Of a DNA stretch of 41,699 nucleotides, positions 17,456 to 26,013 are shown one piece after another. Made by a program: the position numbers and the translations under genes. Numbering within the stretch: the stretch's first letter is position 1; each line of letters starts with the position of its first letter. The DNA comes from Verrucomicrobiota bacterium (GTDB lineage Bacteria; Verrucomicrobiota; Lentisphaeria; JABSQK01; JAJFLO01), in contig JAJFLQ010000111.1 of NCBI GenBank assembly GCA_021772615.1, positions 1 through 41,699 of the forward strand, given 5' to 3'. A model generated the notes under the pieces. It ran no database searches, was not told the origin of the DNA, and saw only the letters and a list, made by a program, of their open reading frames with translations.

Positions 17456-18845
17456 CGCACGAGCACAACTGCGGCAACTGATTCGTCAGGCCGGAGGACG
17501 ATCCACATTCATTCGCGACGAAATGATTCGGCTCGGATTCTGGAGCGACGAACAGGATGTCCGGGATGCCCCGCAGCTCAAGGGCGTACTCGCTGAACTT
17601 GGTGAAGAGACGAAAGCACTTCGTAAACTCGATGCCGATATCGCCTATGCCCAGGACATCGAGCGTATGATCGAGGTCATTCGCGCGGAGCGCATCGCGC
17701 GGGTGAAGGCCGAACGCGAGGTGCATCGGCGTCAACGAGCGGAAGAGCAGGAACGACGCAAACAGGAACGACGCCGGCAGCGGCAGGCGCGGCCGCCGTG
17801 GCTCGGTTACGACGTGTCCGCCGGACTGCGCTACGACGACGGCGACGATGCAAAGCTGGCCGGCGATGGGTTGCCTCGGATTGCAGACGCCACAGAATTG
17901 GCTGCGGCCGTGGGTGTTGAGCCGGCCGAGATCGCATGGCTTTCTTATCATCGAGCGGCGGCAGCCGTCGACCACTATCATCGCTTCACCATACCGAAAC
18001 GCTCCGGTGGCACACGAACGATTTCATCGCCGAAGTCCCGGCTGCGTCGCGCACAACGCTGGGTATTGGCGTCCGTCCTGAGTCCGCTCAAGCCGCATGC
18101 CGCAGCCACTGCGTTTCGAGCGGGGCGATCGATCCGCGACAACGCCGTCGTGCATCAGTCCCGCGATGTTGTTGTCCGGTTGGATCTCACGGATTTCTTC
18201 CCGAACATTACGTTTCCACGCGTCAAGGGCATGTTCCGGCAGTTGGGCTACAACAGTGGTGTGAGCACAATCCTCGCGCTGCTATGTACAGAGGCGCCGA
18301 GAGTGACGATGACCTTCAACCGCGAAACCCGATATGTTGGTATCGGTGAGCGCCAGGTGCCGCAAGGTGCGTGCACGTCGCCGGCGATCACAAACATTCT
18401 GTGCCGCAGCCTGGACCGCAGGTTGACCGGACTCGCGACGGTCCATGGTTTTCGCTATACGCGGTATGCAGACGACCTGGTTTTCTCCGGCGCGCAGGAA
18501 AAGATTTCCGAGATCGGACGAATCATTGGATCCACACGGCATATCGTTCGCAAGGAGGGTTTTCGTGTCAACGAGGGGAAAACACGAATCATGCGATCGC
18601 ACCAGCGTCAGGTTGTTACCGGTGTGGTGGTCAACGGCGTGCCGCGCGTTTCTCGGCCGGATATGCGTCGCTTTCGTGCATTTCTCCATGGGTATCGTCG
18701 GCTGGGCCCAGAGCAGATGAGTGAACGGATGAAACGCGACGCCACGGCCTACGGGCGCGGATATTATCGTTTCGTTCACATGATCAACGCCGATCAGGCC
18801 AAACAAATCGCTGAAACGGACCCGTGGTTATGTTCTTCAAGATAA
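17445..18845 (+). CDS. Retron-type reverse transcriptase
   Basis: The 466-residue enzyme should copy the msd part of the retron RNA into msDNA. Retron hallmarks: N233-A-V-V-H237 (NAxxH, region X), motif A RLDLTDFFPNI with catalytic D247, motif B RQVPQGACTSPAITN, motif C Y341-A-D-D344, KT in NEGKTRI, and V391-T-G393 (VTG, region Y) in the C-terminal thumb that recognises the msr. An N-terminal extension of about 160 residues, longer than in compact retron RTs, contains a coiled coil (about 85-125) rich in Glu and Arg and no catalytic motif. Start: ATG 17445 overlaps the preceding stop by 11 bases; the frame is open 48 codons further up, but that part lies within the coding end of the previous gene. 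No maturase domain is present, which excludes a group II intron. Confidence 0.93.
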   Translation: MGHDARAQLRQLIRQAGGRSTFIRDEMIRLGFWSDEQDVRDAPQLKGVLAELGEETKALRKLDADIAYAQDIERMIEVIRAERIARVKAEREVHRRQRAEEQERRKQERRRQRQARPPWLGYDVSAGLRYDDGDDAKLAGDGLPRIADATELAAAVGVEPAEIAWLSYHRAAAAVDHYHRFTIPKRSGGTRTISSPKSRLRRAQRWVLASVLSPLKPHAAATAFRAGRSIRDNAVVHQSRDVVVRLDLTDFFPNITFPRVKGMFRQLGYNSGVSTILALLCTEAPRVTMTFNRETRYVGIGERQVPQGACTSPAITNILCRSLDRRLTGLATVHGFRYTRYADDLVFSGAQEKISEIGRIIGSTRHIVRKEGFRVNEGKTRIMRSHQRQVVTGVVVNGVPRVSRPDMRRFRAFLHGYRRLGPEQMSERMKRDATAYGRGYYRFVHMINADQAKQIAETDPWLCSSR

Positions 18846-19870
18846 TTCTTTGGCTATGCGTGATCTACTGGATCTATCGGGCGTTGCGCAGTGGTCCCGC
18901 CGGCAACGCGCGACGTTCGCCGGCACACATTTCGTGTCGGAATTGCGGCGCCGCAGTGCACCCGGTCGCCGGTGAACGAACATCTGGCTTGTGCCCGGCG
19001 TGTTTTCGCGCCCATAATCTACGACAACCCGTCCGTCCGGAGCTAACGTCGGCAGCGTCGTCAAGACCGGCGCGATTCGTTGCCGAGCCGCCGTCGGATT
19101 TTGTCGCCATCGATAGGGTTATAGAGCGGACTCTGGTCTTTGCAGAGGGTCACGTGGTTACTCCAATGGATGACGGGGCAGGCACATCGACGATCGAAAT
19201 GCAGCTCAAACAGGGCGGAGAACAGCACGGAACGGCTGTGGCTGTGCTGGACACGCTTGGTACCGCGGGACCTGGCGCATTCATCGTCAATGCTGCCGTA
19301 GCGGAGTCGGTTTCGGTACCGCTGCTGCGACGCTACAGCGGCATAACGACCGTATTCGCAAAGCCGTCGTCAGAAGACTCGGAGGAAGGCATCGCGCAGC
19401 TTCGGCGATGGATCGAAGGCATCCGCAAACCAAACAACATGAGTGGTGTTCGTGTAGCGCTACTGGATCCGTGCAAGGATGATGCTTATCACCCGGTATT
19501 GGCTGAACTCAACGAAGGCTTGCCCGTGCCCCCCGCTCCACCGGTTATTCGCCCCTCTCACAAGCCGCCCGTGCCGGTTCCAGCAACCAGTCCGGAGGCG
19601 GTCGGGACCGTGCCGCTACAAGAGGCAAATCCACCCACGGCCTGGCGGTACTTCGAATACATCGGCGGCAAATCGCGGAAGTTCTGGGCGATTCGTATCA
19701 CGGGGAACGCCTACGACGTACAGTTCGGCCGACTTGGCACACACGGTCAACGGCGCGGCAAACAGTTTGCTACTGGTGAGACGGCCCGGATCGAGGGAGA
19801 AAAACTGGTCCGCAGCAAGGTCCGGAAGGGCTATGTCGAAGCTGCACTGCCCGGCGACTTCGGCGGGTGA
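18830..19870 (+). CDS. Membrane-anchored zinc-ribbon/WGR-domain protein of the retron operon
   Basis: The 346-residue protein begins MFFKIILWLCVIYWIYRAL, one membrane helix, then a zinc ribbon (C-x2-C ... C-x2-C: CRNCGAAV and LCPACF, about residues 36-62). A middle alpha/beta domain (about 85-215) is not recognised. A proline-rich linker (PVPPAPPVIRPSHKPPVPVP) leads to a C-terminal WGR-like domain (about 260-335): WRYFEYIGGKSRKFWAIRIT, then YDVQFGRLGTHGQ and GKQFATGETARIEGEKLV. WGR domains bind nucleic acid, for example DNA ends in PARP1, and also occur in the MolR/YehI family. Start: ATG 18830, with GTG 18824 as an alternative; it overlaps the RT gene by 16 bases, so it is translationally coupled. 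It may tether the system to the membrane or act as effector; that is inference. Confidence 0.75.
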   Translation: MFFKIILWLCVIYWIYRALRSGPAGNARRSPAHISCRNCGAAVHPVAGERTSGLCPACFRAHNLRQPVRPELTSAASSRPARFVAEPPSDFVAIDRVIERTLVFAEGHVVTPMDDGAGTSTIEMQLKQGGEQHGTAVAVLDTLGTAGPGAFIVNAAVAESVSVPLLRRYSGITTVFAKPSSEDSEEGIAQLRRWIEGIRKPNNMSGVRVALLDPCKDDAYHPVLAELNEGLPVPPAPPVIRPSHKPPVPVPATSPEAVGTVPLQEANPPTAWRYFEYIGGKSRKFWAIRITGNAYDVQFGRLGTHGQRRGKQFATGETARIEGEKLVRSKVRKGYVEAALPGDFGG

Positions 19871-19884
19871 CAATGTCTAACTCT

Positions 19885-19900
19885 GAACGGCTCGCCGTTC
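19885..19900. terminator. Hairpin between convergent retron and V-ATPase operons
   Basis: A perfect 6-bp stem (gaacgg/ccgttc, loop ctcg) lies in the 62-base gap between the two convergent operons. It is symmetric and could serve both directions, but there is no T-tract on either side, so the call is weak. Confidence 0.35.
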
Positions 19901-19932
19901 ACGAGCTGGCGCATTGTTTGCACCGTATGTAT

Positions 19933-21726
19933 TCAGAGCTTCCTGGAATGCTGTTCCAGCAAACCGGCCAGAGTGGTGCGATACTCCTTATACTCTCCCG
20001 AGTCCAGTGGACAGTAGTTCATGTTCTTGCAGATCCCGGTGAGCCGGGTAAAGAATTCACGGACATCGTCTCGTTCGGTAAAGTCGTAACGTGTGTCGAC
20101 AATGCCCTTGACGATCGTGAAACTTTCGACCTGCCGATCGATGGGCGTGGAGACATCGACGTCGTCGTATGCATCCTGCTGCAGATAGACCATATCAAGG
20201 AGGAGCGCTTTCTGCCAGGTGACGTAATCCTCCATGCTGATGCCCTCCTCACCGGTCACCTGCATCATGCGGTGGATCTCGTCGCCGCGATTCAGGAGTT
20301 CGTCCAGCGCCTCGATCCAGCCGGTCCATTCTTTATTGATATGCTCCGCATACCAGTCTTTCAGCTGATTACGATAACGCGACCAGGACTGCAATGGATC
20401 GATTGCAGGAAAAAACCGTCTGTACGCGCGTGCCGAACTGAGTCCGAGAAACGTCTTGACTGTGCCGAGTGTGGCCTGCGTTACGGGTTCCTCGAAGTTG
20501 CCGCCCGCAGGCGACACGGTGCCGATCATGGTCAGGGAACCGACGGAACCGTCGGGGCATCGCAACACTCCCGCCCGCTCGTAGAGGCTCTTGATTGAAG
20601 AGTCGAGATAGGCGGGGAACGCCTCTTCGCCCGGGATCTCCTCCATGCGTCCGGACGTTTCACGCAACGCCTGGGCCCAGCGCGATGTGGAATCAGCAAT
20701 GACCAGAACATGGTATCCCATCTGCCGGTAGTACTCACTGATGGAGATACCCATATACAGGGACGATTCCCGTGCAGCGACCGGCATTGAGGATGTGTTG
20801 CAGATGATCACCGTACGGTCCATCAGGGCGCCCCCGGTCCTGGGATCATCAAGCAGGGGAAATTCGGTGATGGTTTCCACGACCTCGCCGGCGCGTTCAC
20901 CGCAAGCGACAATGACCACGACATCGACGTCTGCATAGCGCGCAATCAACGTCTGCAACACGGTCTTTCCGGAGCCGAAGGGTCCGGGGATACACGCGGT
21001 ACCGCCTCGGGCAATGGGAAAGAATGTGTCCACAATGCGCATGGTGGTAATCAGCGGTTGCGAGGGATATTGACGTTCGGCCAAACCGGTACGCAGCAGT
21101 TTTTCGGCGAGGGGCCGGCGGACCGGCCAGCGCCTGGCCATCCGCAATTCCTTTTCCTCGCCTGTGGAGGTACGGTAGCGTCCGATCACCGCGTCGATCG
21201 TGTGCATCCCACGAGAAATTTGGGTAATTTCAACCTCCGGAGTCTCCTGGAAGGGCACCAGCACTTTATGCAGAATCGGTCCTTCCTGAACGGTGCCTAC
21301 GGGACTGCCGGCGGTTACCTTGTCGCCCGCGGACACCGTCGGTGTGAAGTCCCATTTCGTCGATCGGTCCAGGGGCGGAATGTCTACGCCGCGGGGTAGA
21401 AAAAAGCCATGTTCCTGCGCGAGGGTATCGAGCGGACTCTGCAGACCGTCGAAGACTCTGCCGAGCAACCCGGGGCCGAGTTCCACACTCAACATTTCTC
21501 CGGAAAACTCGACAATGTCACCGACGCTTACGCCCGAGGTATCTTCGAACACCTGCAGGTCCGCAGTGTTTCGGTGGATCCGCAATACTTCGGATTTGAG
21601 CCGTTCCCCGCCTTTGACAATAAAACCCAATTCGTTCTTCATCAGGGGAATCTTGTCCAGCTCAATCGTGACCAGGCTGTCCTTGACGGTGACGATCTTT
21701 GCAGTAATGGAAGGTTGTGCGTTCAC
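19933..21726 (-). CDS. atpA: V-type ATP synthase/ATPase subunit A
   Basis: This 597-residue catalytic subunit has the family's normal length. It shows the N-terminal barrel (ITAKIVTVKDSLVTIELD), the non-homologous bulge of A subunits (WDFTPTVSAGDKVTAG, about 125-140), the Walker A loop G248-PFGSGK-T255, ERAGEVVETITEFPLL, and the Walker B region VLVIADSTSRWAQALRE with GEEAFPAYLDS. It hydrolyses or makes ATP in the V1 head together with subunit B. The start is GTG at 21726, 15 bases after the DUF2764 gene. It is the last gene of the cluster here, whereas in Chlamydia-type clusters it sits in the middle. Confidence 0.97.
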   Translation of the reverse strand: MNAQPSITAKIVTVKDSLVTIELDKIPLMKNELGFIVKGGERLKSEVLRIHRNTADLQVFEDTSGVSVGDIVEFSGEMLSVELGPGLLGRVFDGLQSPLDTLAQEHGFFLPRGVDIPPLDRSTKWDFTPTVSAGDKVTAGSPVGTVQEGPILHKVLVPFQETPEVEITQISRGMHTIDAVIGRYRTSTGEEKELRMARRWPVRRPLAEKLLRTGLAERQYPSQPLITTMRIVDTFFPIARGGTACIPGPFGSGKTVLQTLIARYADVDVVVIVACGERAGEVVETITEFPLLDDPRTGGALMDRTVIICNTSSMPVAARESSLYMGISISEYYRQMGYHVLVIADSTSRWAQALRETSGRMEEIPGEEAFPAYLDSSIKSLYERAGVLRCPDGSVGSLTMIGTVSPAGGNFEEPVTQATLGTVKTFLGLSSARAYRRFFPAIDPLQSWSRYRNQLKDWYAEHINKEWTGWIEALDELLNRGDEIHRMMQVTGEEGISMEDYVTWQKALLLDMVYLQQDAYDDVDVSTPIDRQVESFTIVKGIVDTRYDFTERDDVREFFTRLTGICKNMNYCPLDSGEYKEYRTTLAGLLEQHSRKL

Positions 21727-21741
21727 ATGTCCCCGTTGTCT

Positions 21742-22419
21742 TTAGAAAAGTTGTTGGAAGTTGCCCAGCGTTTCGAGCTTGATTTCGCTTAGCCGTTCTC
21801 GGGCGCGCTGCCGCGAATACAGTAGCCATCGCTGTGTGATATCCCAGCGGAACAGATATGCCAGCACCGACTCGAATTGAAACGTCTTGCTCTCGGAGAT
21901 TCGGGCAAGATAGTTCCAGACCCGGTTCATCAGCAGCTTCTCCAGTTCCAGGGCCTTTCCTGACTCCAGGAGTCTGCGCGCATCAGCAATCCACGGATAG
22001 GCACTGCCGAGTCTGAAATCCGGATGCTCCCAGTGGAATTCGATATGCTGCACCCAACGGCCGACGCCCCAGTCGCTCCCCCGGGGCAGCGGCAGTCCCC
22101 GCTGTCGATACCGGAGACCCACCATGATCGTTCGTTGATCCATGCGGTACTCGATCATCTCCCGCAGATTCGGCTGCGTCACTTCCGTCATCAGCCTGCG
22201 GTAGAATCTTGCGAGTTCCACGTTCGTCTGATCTACTGGTTGACGCTGCCACTCGATAAACTCCTCTGCGAGCGAAATAACGGAACGATCGTCGGATTCC
22301 AGCATCGACAGACGTTCATCAAGCCGTTGACGATTGATCGGTAGGCGTTTGGCCCGGTAGAAGACGGGCATATAGGGCAGGCTGGCAATCAACGTATAAT
22401 AATATTTGCTAGTGCCCAT
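21742..22419 (-). CDS. DUF2764-family protein of V-ATPase clusters (subunit C-like)
   Basis: The 225-residue protein begins MGTSKYYYTLIASLPYMPVF, the characteristic opening of DUF2764 proteins. These are found between the E and A genes of V-ATPase clusters in Chlamydiae, Spirochaetes and Bacteroidetes and are thought to replace subunit C, joining the head to the membrane ring. It is helical and rich in Arg, Glu and Trp. It lies 7 bases after subunit E and 15 before subunit A, the conserved neighbourhood. Confidence 0.88.
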   Translation of the reverse strand: MGTSKYYYTLIASLPYMPVFYRAKRLPINRQRLDERLSMLESDDRSVISLAEEFIEWQRQPVDQTNVELARFYRRLMTEVTQPNLREMIEYRMDQRTIMVGLRYRQRGLPLPRGSDWGVGRWVQHIEFHWEHPDFRLGSAYPWIADARRLLESGKALELEKLLMNRVWNYLARISESKTFQFESVLAYLFRWDITQRWLLYSRQRARERLSEIKLETLGNFQQLF

Positions 22420-22426
22420 CTGCCGT

Positions 22427-23107
22427 TCAGATTTCGAGAGTTTCGGTGATTTTTCGAAATCGCGGACTCAATCGGCGAACCAGAAACTCTGCTACCCCCT
22501 GATCGGTCAAGTCGATCTCGAGATCCTCGTCATGCAGGCGTACGCGCAGCCCCTCAGAGCTTCCGGTTCCGGTTTTCACAACGAAACCGGCCCGCAGTAT
22601 TTCCCCCGTGATCATGGACGCGAGGCGATCCATGTCTTTATCATCGGCGGGTTCCGTTTTTCCGTCCTGTACGTTCCGATCCGTATCGGTTGATCCGGAA
22701 ATGATTATTTCAACGTTTTCTGCTGCCGCCGACCGGGTCGTCGCCGCCCCCGCGACTGCCAGGATCATCTGGCGGAGCACTGTCTTGTCCTGCATCTCCA
22801 GCCGGGTCAATTTTCTGACATGTGCCGAGAAATAGTCGTGCATGGCAGCTCTAACCTGAAGGATGGTGTCACGGGCGGCCAATTGCAGTGCGTTCCGACC
22901 GCCGTCGCGCTCGGATTGAATTTCCTCCATGGCCTTTTCGCGCATCTCCCGCACCTGCTTCTCGGCGTTGGAAAGGATTTGCGCCGCTTTCGATTCTGCG
23001 TCCTGGATGATCTCTTCCGCTCTCGATTGTCCGGCGTGGACGCCGTCGTCGCGGAGCCGATCGATGAGTTCCTGCACCCCGGTGGATATTGTTCCTGCCT
23101 TGTCCAT
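22427..23107 (-). CDS. atpE: V-type ATPase subunit E (peripheral stalk)
   Basis: The 226-residue protein has the long charged helix of E subunits (residues about 20-75, SRAEEIIQDAESKAAQILSN and EKQVREMREKAMEEIQSE) followed by a C-terminal globular domain ending in GVAEFLVRRLSPRFRKI. A low-complexity linker near 140-160 (TDTDRNVQDGKTEPADDKD) is an insertion compared with archaeal E. It forms the stator that holds the head. ATG at 23107, 66 bases after subunit K. Confidence 0.9.
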   Translation of the reverse strand: MDKAGTISTGVQELIDRLRDDGVHAGQSRAEEIIQDAESKAAQILSNAEKQVREMREKAMEEIQSERDGGRNALQLAARDTILQVRAAMHDYFSAHVRKLTRLEMQDKTVLRQMILAVAGAATTRSAAAENVEIIISGSTDTDRNVQDGKTEPADDKDMDRLASMITGEILRAGFVVKTGTGSSEGLRVRLHDEDLEIDLTDQGVAEFLVRRLSPRFRKITETLEI

Positions 23108-23173
23108 AATTCTATTTGCCTCTGCGAATCCGATGCATTTCGGATCGTCACGAAACCATGCTAGTCGTTTTTG

Positions 23174-23620
23174 TTATTGCCCCGGAAGCGACCCCACCAG
23201 CAGCAGCGCGAAGACAAAAGCGAATACGGCAAAACCTTCGACGACAGCGGCCGGGGCGATGGACAGCCCGAAAATCTCGGGCTTGTGTTTTGATACGTTG
23301 ATCGACGATGCGCAACAGTTACCCTGCTGAACCGCACTGAAGAGCAACGCAGTGCCCACGAGAACGCCGATCGCGAACAGACCCGGCGCATTCTCGATGG
23401 AGACGGCCCGGTTCAGGCTTAGCATCAGGACGATGCCATAGATCGACTGCGACGAAGGCATCGCCGAAACGCCGATATAGCGGCCGTGTCCCGTCTCTGT
23501 TTCGAGCAGTGCGCCGCAGGCGGCCTGACCGGCACGGGAACAACCGATTATGCTGCCGATGGCACCCAGTATCATTGGTGAAAAAATTCCCATCCATCCT
23601 AATGTGAGCATCAGTTCCAT
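23174..23620 (-). CDS. atpK: V-type ATPase subunit K (membrane rotor ring)
   Basis: This 148-residue proteolipid has four membrane helices in two hairpins. The ion-binding Glu is E128 (AAVVEGFAVFAF). Residues aligned by eye with the Na+ site of Enterococcus NtpK are conserved or similar: S57 and Q58 in AMPSSQSIYG (T64, Q65), Q99 in FSAVQQG (Q110) and E128 (E139). This suggests a sodium-coupled ring. The start is the ATG at 23620, preceded by AAGGA about 10 bases upstream; it overlaps the end of subunit I by 10 bases. An open frame extends further but lies within the I gene. Confidence 0.92.
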   Translation of the reverse strand: MELMLTLGWMGIFSPMILGAIGSIIGCSRAGQAACGALLETETGHGRYIGVSAMPSSQSIYGIVLMLSLNRAVSIENAPGLFAIGVLVGTALLFSAVQQGNCCASSINVSKHKPEIFGLSIAPAAVVEGFAVFAFVFALLLVGSLPGQ

Positions 23621-25407
23621 ACGATTTTTTCCTTTTTGGCGAATGGTCGAAAGGGGAAACCCTCGTCGGTCAGCCCCCATCTGAAGAATTCGATAAAAAT
23701 AAGTCGCAGACCGTGGACGAAGCCGCTCATAATGCAAAGCAACAGGTTGAGACTATGGCCGATTCCGAGAATAATCAATGCGAACAAAATTCCGAAGGCG
23801 GGAAACTCCGAAAACATTCGCGATGCCAGCCCATTGAATGCCAACGCCAGTGACGCACTTGCCAGTCCCAATGCGAAGAGTCGCAGGTAGCTCAGGACAT
23901 CGCCAAAGGCCGTGGTTATCTTGTACATTGCCTGCATCCCGGACAGCAGCCGATGCGCCGGCGAACCCGAGCTTTCGGAAAACAGCAGGATTAGCAGTGC
24001 CCCGCTACCGATGGTCGCCAGTGTCAACGGCGCCCGCAAGGCCTCGGAAACGGAATGGTTGCCGGACTGGGTGTCCAACCAAAGCACGAGCGACCCGATG
24101 ATCAGAAGAATCCACCCAATGGGCGCCAGTGCACGGCAGGAAATGCCGTTGCGGACAGCCTGGGCAATGTTGGCGACCACGATATGCAGCGCACCGAGCG
24201 TGATGGACAGTTTGATCATCTGACTGCTGTTGTTGAGGTCCAGTACCTGTGCGGACCCGAAAAGCGAAGCGCTCGGCGCGGGTATTCCGAAGTAACTGCC
24301 GATAAGGACGCCCCATCCGAATGCCGCCACGAGCTGTGCGGCAAAGAGTGTGCGCAGCCGCTTTCCCAGATCGTTTCGTCCGAGCCGTCCCCAAACGATA
24401 CACAGAATCAATCCCAGGATTGCGGCGTACCCGGCATCCGAGAGGATCATGGCAAAGAACACCACAAATGACACGAAGACGGTCGGTGACGGATCCCAAT
24501 CCCGATACGCCGGCGTCGTGTAAAAGGTCAACAGGTCCTGCCCACCTGCCGTCAGGTCGGAATTCTGAAGAAGTGTGGGGATGGGGTCATCGGCCTCTGG
24601 TTCGGTAATCACCATGGCGATGCGGCTACGCTTGCAGTACGCCAGTATCCTTTCTTCCGCATCTCGCGGCATCCACCCCTGTACGCCAAACAGCGGTGCA
24701 TGCGTCAATGTCTGGTTTGCGGCCTGACTTAACGCAATAGCATCCGCCAAACGATGCGCCCGGCTGGTGAACAACTCACACCAGCGGGTCAAACTCCATC
24801 GTTCCGCCTGGATATCCTCGATCTCGACCTCGACCGCCTCGAGCCGGTTCTGCAGCTCCGTCAGCGACCGTTTACCCGTATGGGTGCGCGTCACCGGCAT
24901 CCCCTCGGGCTCGGTCTTGCGGATCACGACGACATAGGAAAACCGATTGTCACGGCCGGCCACATGCCACCTCAGTTCGGTCGCCCGAACCTTCTTCATG
25001 TGATAGTGAGGAACGCGGTAAAACCACAGCCGCTCACCCTTGAGATCGTTCAGGTCGAATAGCGCAAAATCACCCCAAGGCTCCAGGTCGCGGATGCGCC
25101 GGCAAAGAAAGTCCCGTTCGTCCGCAAGCTTCAGGTTGCGCTCCTGCAGGTGCAGGCACGTGGATTCGAGTTTTTCCGCATCGAATCGGGCCGATGTACG
25201 TACCTGTCGGCGGCGGTTCGGACAGTCGACCAGAAACTTCAGCGCCGCGCTGAGCCGGGATAGGGCGTCGCTGCCCTCTTCGTTACCGGGTCCGCTGGAG
25301 AGCGGAATGATGTGAAGACAGCCCATTTCCTGAAAATCCGACAGGATTGCCTGTTTATCGGAAATGTGACCACATGCCGTCATCTTTACCAGCGGAACGA
25401 TGCTCAT
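23611..25407 (-). CDS. atpI: V-type ATPase subunit I (membrane stator, a-subunit homologue)
   Basis: The 598-residue protein starts MSIVPLVKMTACGHISDKQA, typical of short bacterial I subunits. Residues 1-310 form the soluble arm that contacts the stalk; about 310-590 carry seven to eight membrane helices including the conserved DILSYLRLFALGLAS-like segment (here GDVLSYLRLFALGLASASLA) with the functional arginine in SYLRLF, and LGIGHSLNLLLCIMSGFVHG. It provides the ion path next to ring K. It starts 18 bases after subunit D and overlaps K. Confidence 0.95.
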   Translation of the reverse strand: MSIVPLVKMTACGHISDKQAILSDFQEMGCLHIIPLSSGPGNEEGSDALSRLSAALKFLVDCPNRRRQVRTSARFDAEKLESTCLHLQERNLKLADERDFLCRRIRDLEPWGDFALFDLNDLKGERLWFYRVPHYHMKKVRATELRWHVAGRDNRFSYVVVIRKTEPEGMPVTRTHTGKRSLTELQNRLEAVEVEIEDIQAERWSLTRWCELFTSRAHRLADAIALSQAANQTLTHAPLFGVQGWMPRDAEERILAYCKRSRIAMVITEPEADDPIPTLLQNSDLTAGGQDLLTFYTTPAYRDWDPSPTVFVSFVVFFAMILSDAGYAAILGLILCIVWGRLGRNDLGKRLRTLFAAQLVAAFGWGVLIGSYFGIPAPSASLFGSAQVLDLNNSSQMIKLSITLGALHIVVANIAQAVRNGISCRALAPIGWILLIIGSLVLWLDTQSGNHSVSEALRAPLTLATIGSGALLILLFSESSGSPAHRLLSGMQAMYKITTAFGDVLSYLRLFALGLASASLALAFNGLASRMFSEFPAFGILFALIILGIGHSLNLLLCIMSGFVHGLRLIFIEFFRWGLTDEGFPFRPFAKKEKIVWN

Positions 25408-25425
25408 GTCAGAGGACCTTCTTTA

Positions 25426-26013
25426 TCAGTGCCGCGCTTTTGCGAGTTTCGATCGCACGACCGCTGCCCGCTCCGCATCCGCCATAACGATCTGAATCCG
25501 TTTAATATTCTGGAGCGTTTCCGGTATCAAAATCTTTTCGAAAAGATTGATCCGCTGCATCACTTTCAGCCGCGCTCGTTCCAGTCGTCGAACCCGCTCT
25601 TCGAATATAGTGACGATGATCTCGGCGCGGGACAATTCCTGGAGCTTGACGAAGATCAAATCGAACCAATGCGGTTTCCCGAGCATGCTGTAATCCTGGA
25701 GATGAAATTTCATTTCGGCGAGGTTAGGCAGTTTCACGCCGGCAATATTATCTTCACCGGTAATCACATCTGTGACATTGACGAACCCGCTCAAGCTGAT
25801 TTCCCGGTTCGCTAACATCGGTGTTTGGTCCGCGATCATGACTTCCAGTTCACCGGCCTGCTGTTTTCGCTCGTCTAGCGCTTTCTTTGTCTTCTGCAGC
25901 TCGATATTCAGCTGCTGCCGTTTTAGTTCCAGCGACGGGAGCACATGTCGGTAGAGCTTCAGTTGCTCCCGTTCCCGGTGGAGTGCGGATTTGTTTAGCG
26001 TCAGACGACTCAT
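25426..26013 (-). CDS. atpD: V-type ATPase subunit D (central shaft)
   Basis: The 195-residue protein opens LTLNKSALHREREQLKLYRH and is almost wholly helical, with an N-terminal and a C-terminal long helix (IFEERVRRLERARLKVMQRI and the terminal NIKRIQIVMADAERAAVVRS) that form the coiled-coil rotor shaft. The start codon overlaps the stop of subunit B in an ATGA (26010-26013), so B and D are coupled in translation. Confidence 0.95.
   Translation of the reverse strand: MSRLTLNKSALHREREQLKLYRHVLPSLELKRQQLNIELQKTKKALDERKQQAGELEVMIADQTPMLANREISLSGFVNVTDVITGEDNIAGVKLPNLAEMKFHLQDYSMLGKPHWFDLIFVKLQELSRAEIIVTIFEERVRRLERARLKVMQRINLFEKILIPETLQNIKRIQIVMADAERAAVVRSKLAKARH

Noticed and set aside
17445..18845. 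Diversity-generating retroelement or group II intron as the source of the RT
   Set aside because: No template/variable repeat pair or accessory Avd-like gene was seen, and the RT lacks a maturase or HNH domain. NAxxH and VTG motifs and the msr-msd-like RNA fit a retron.
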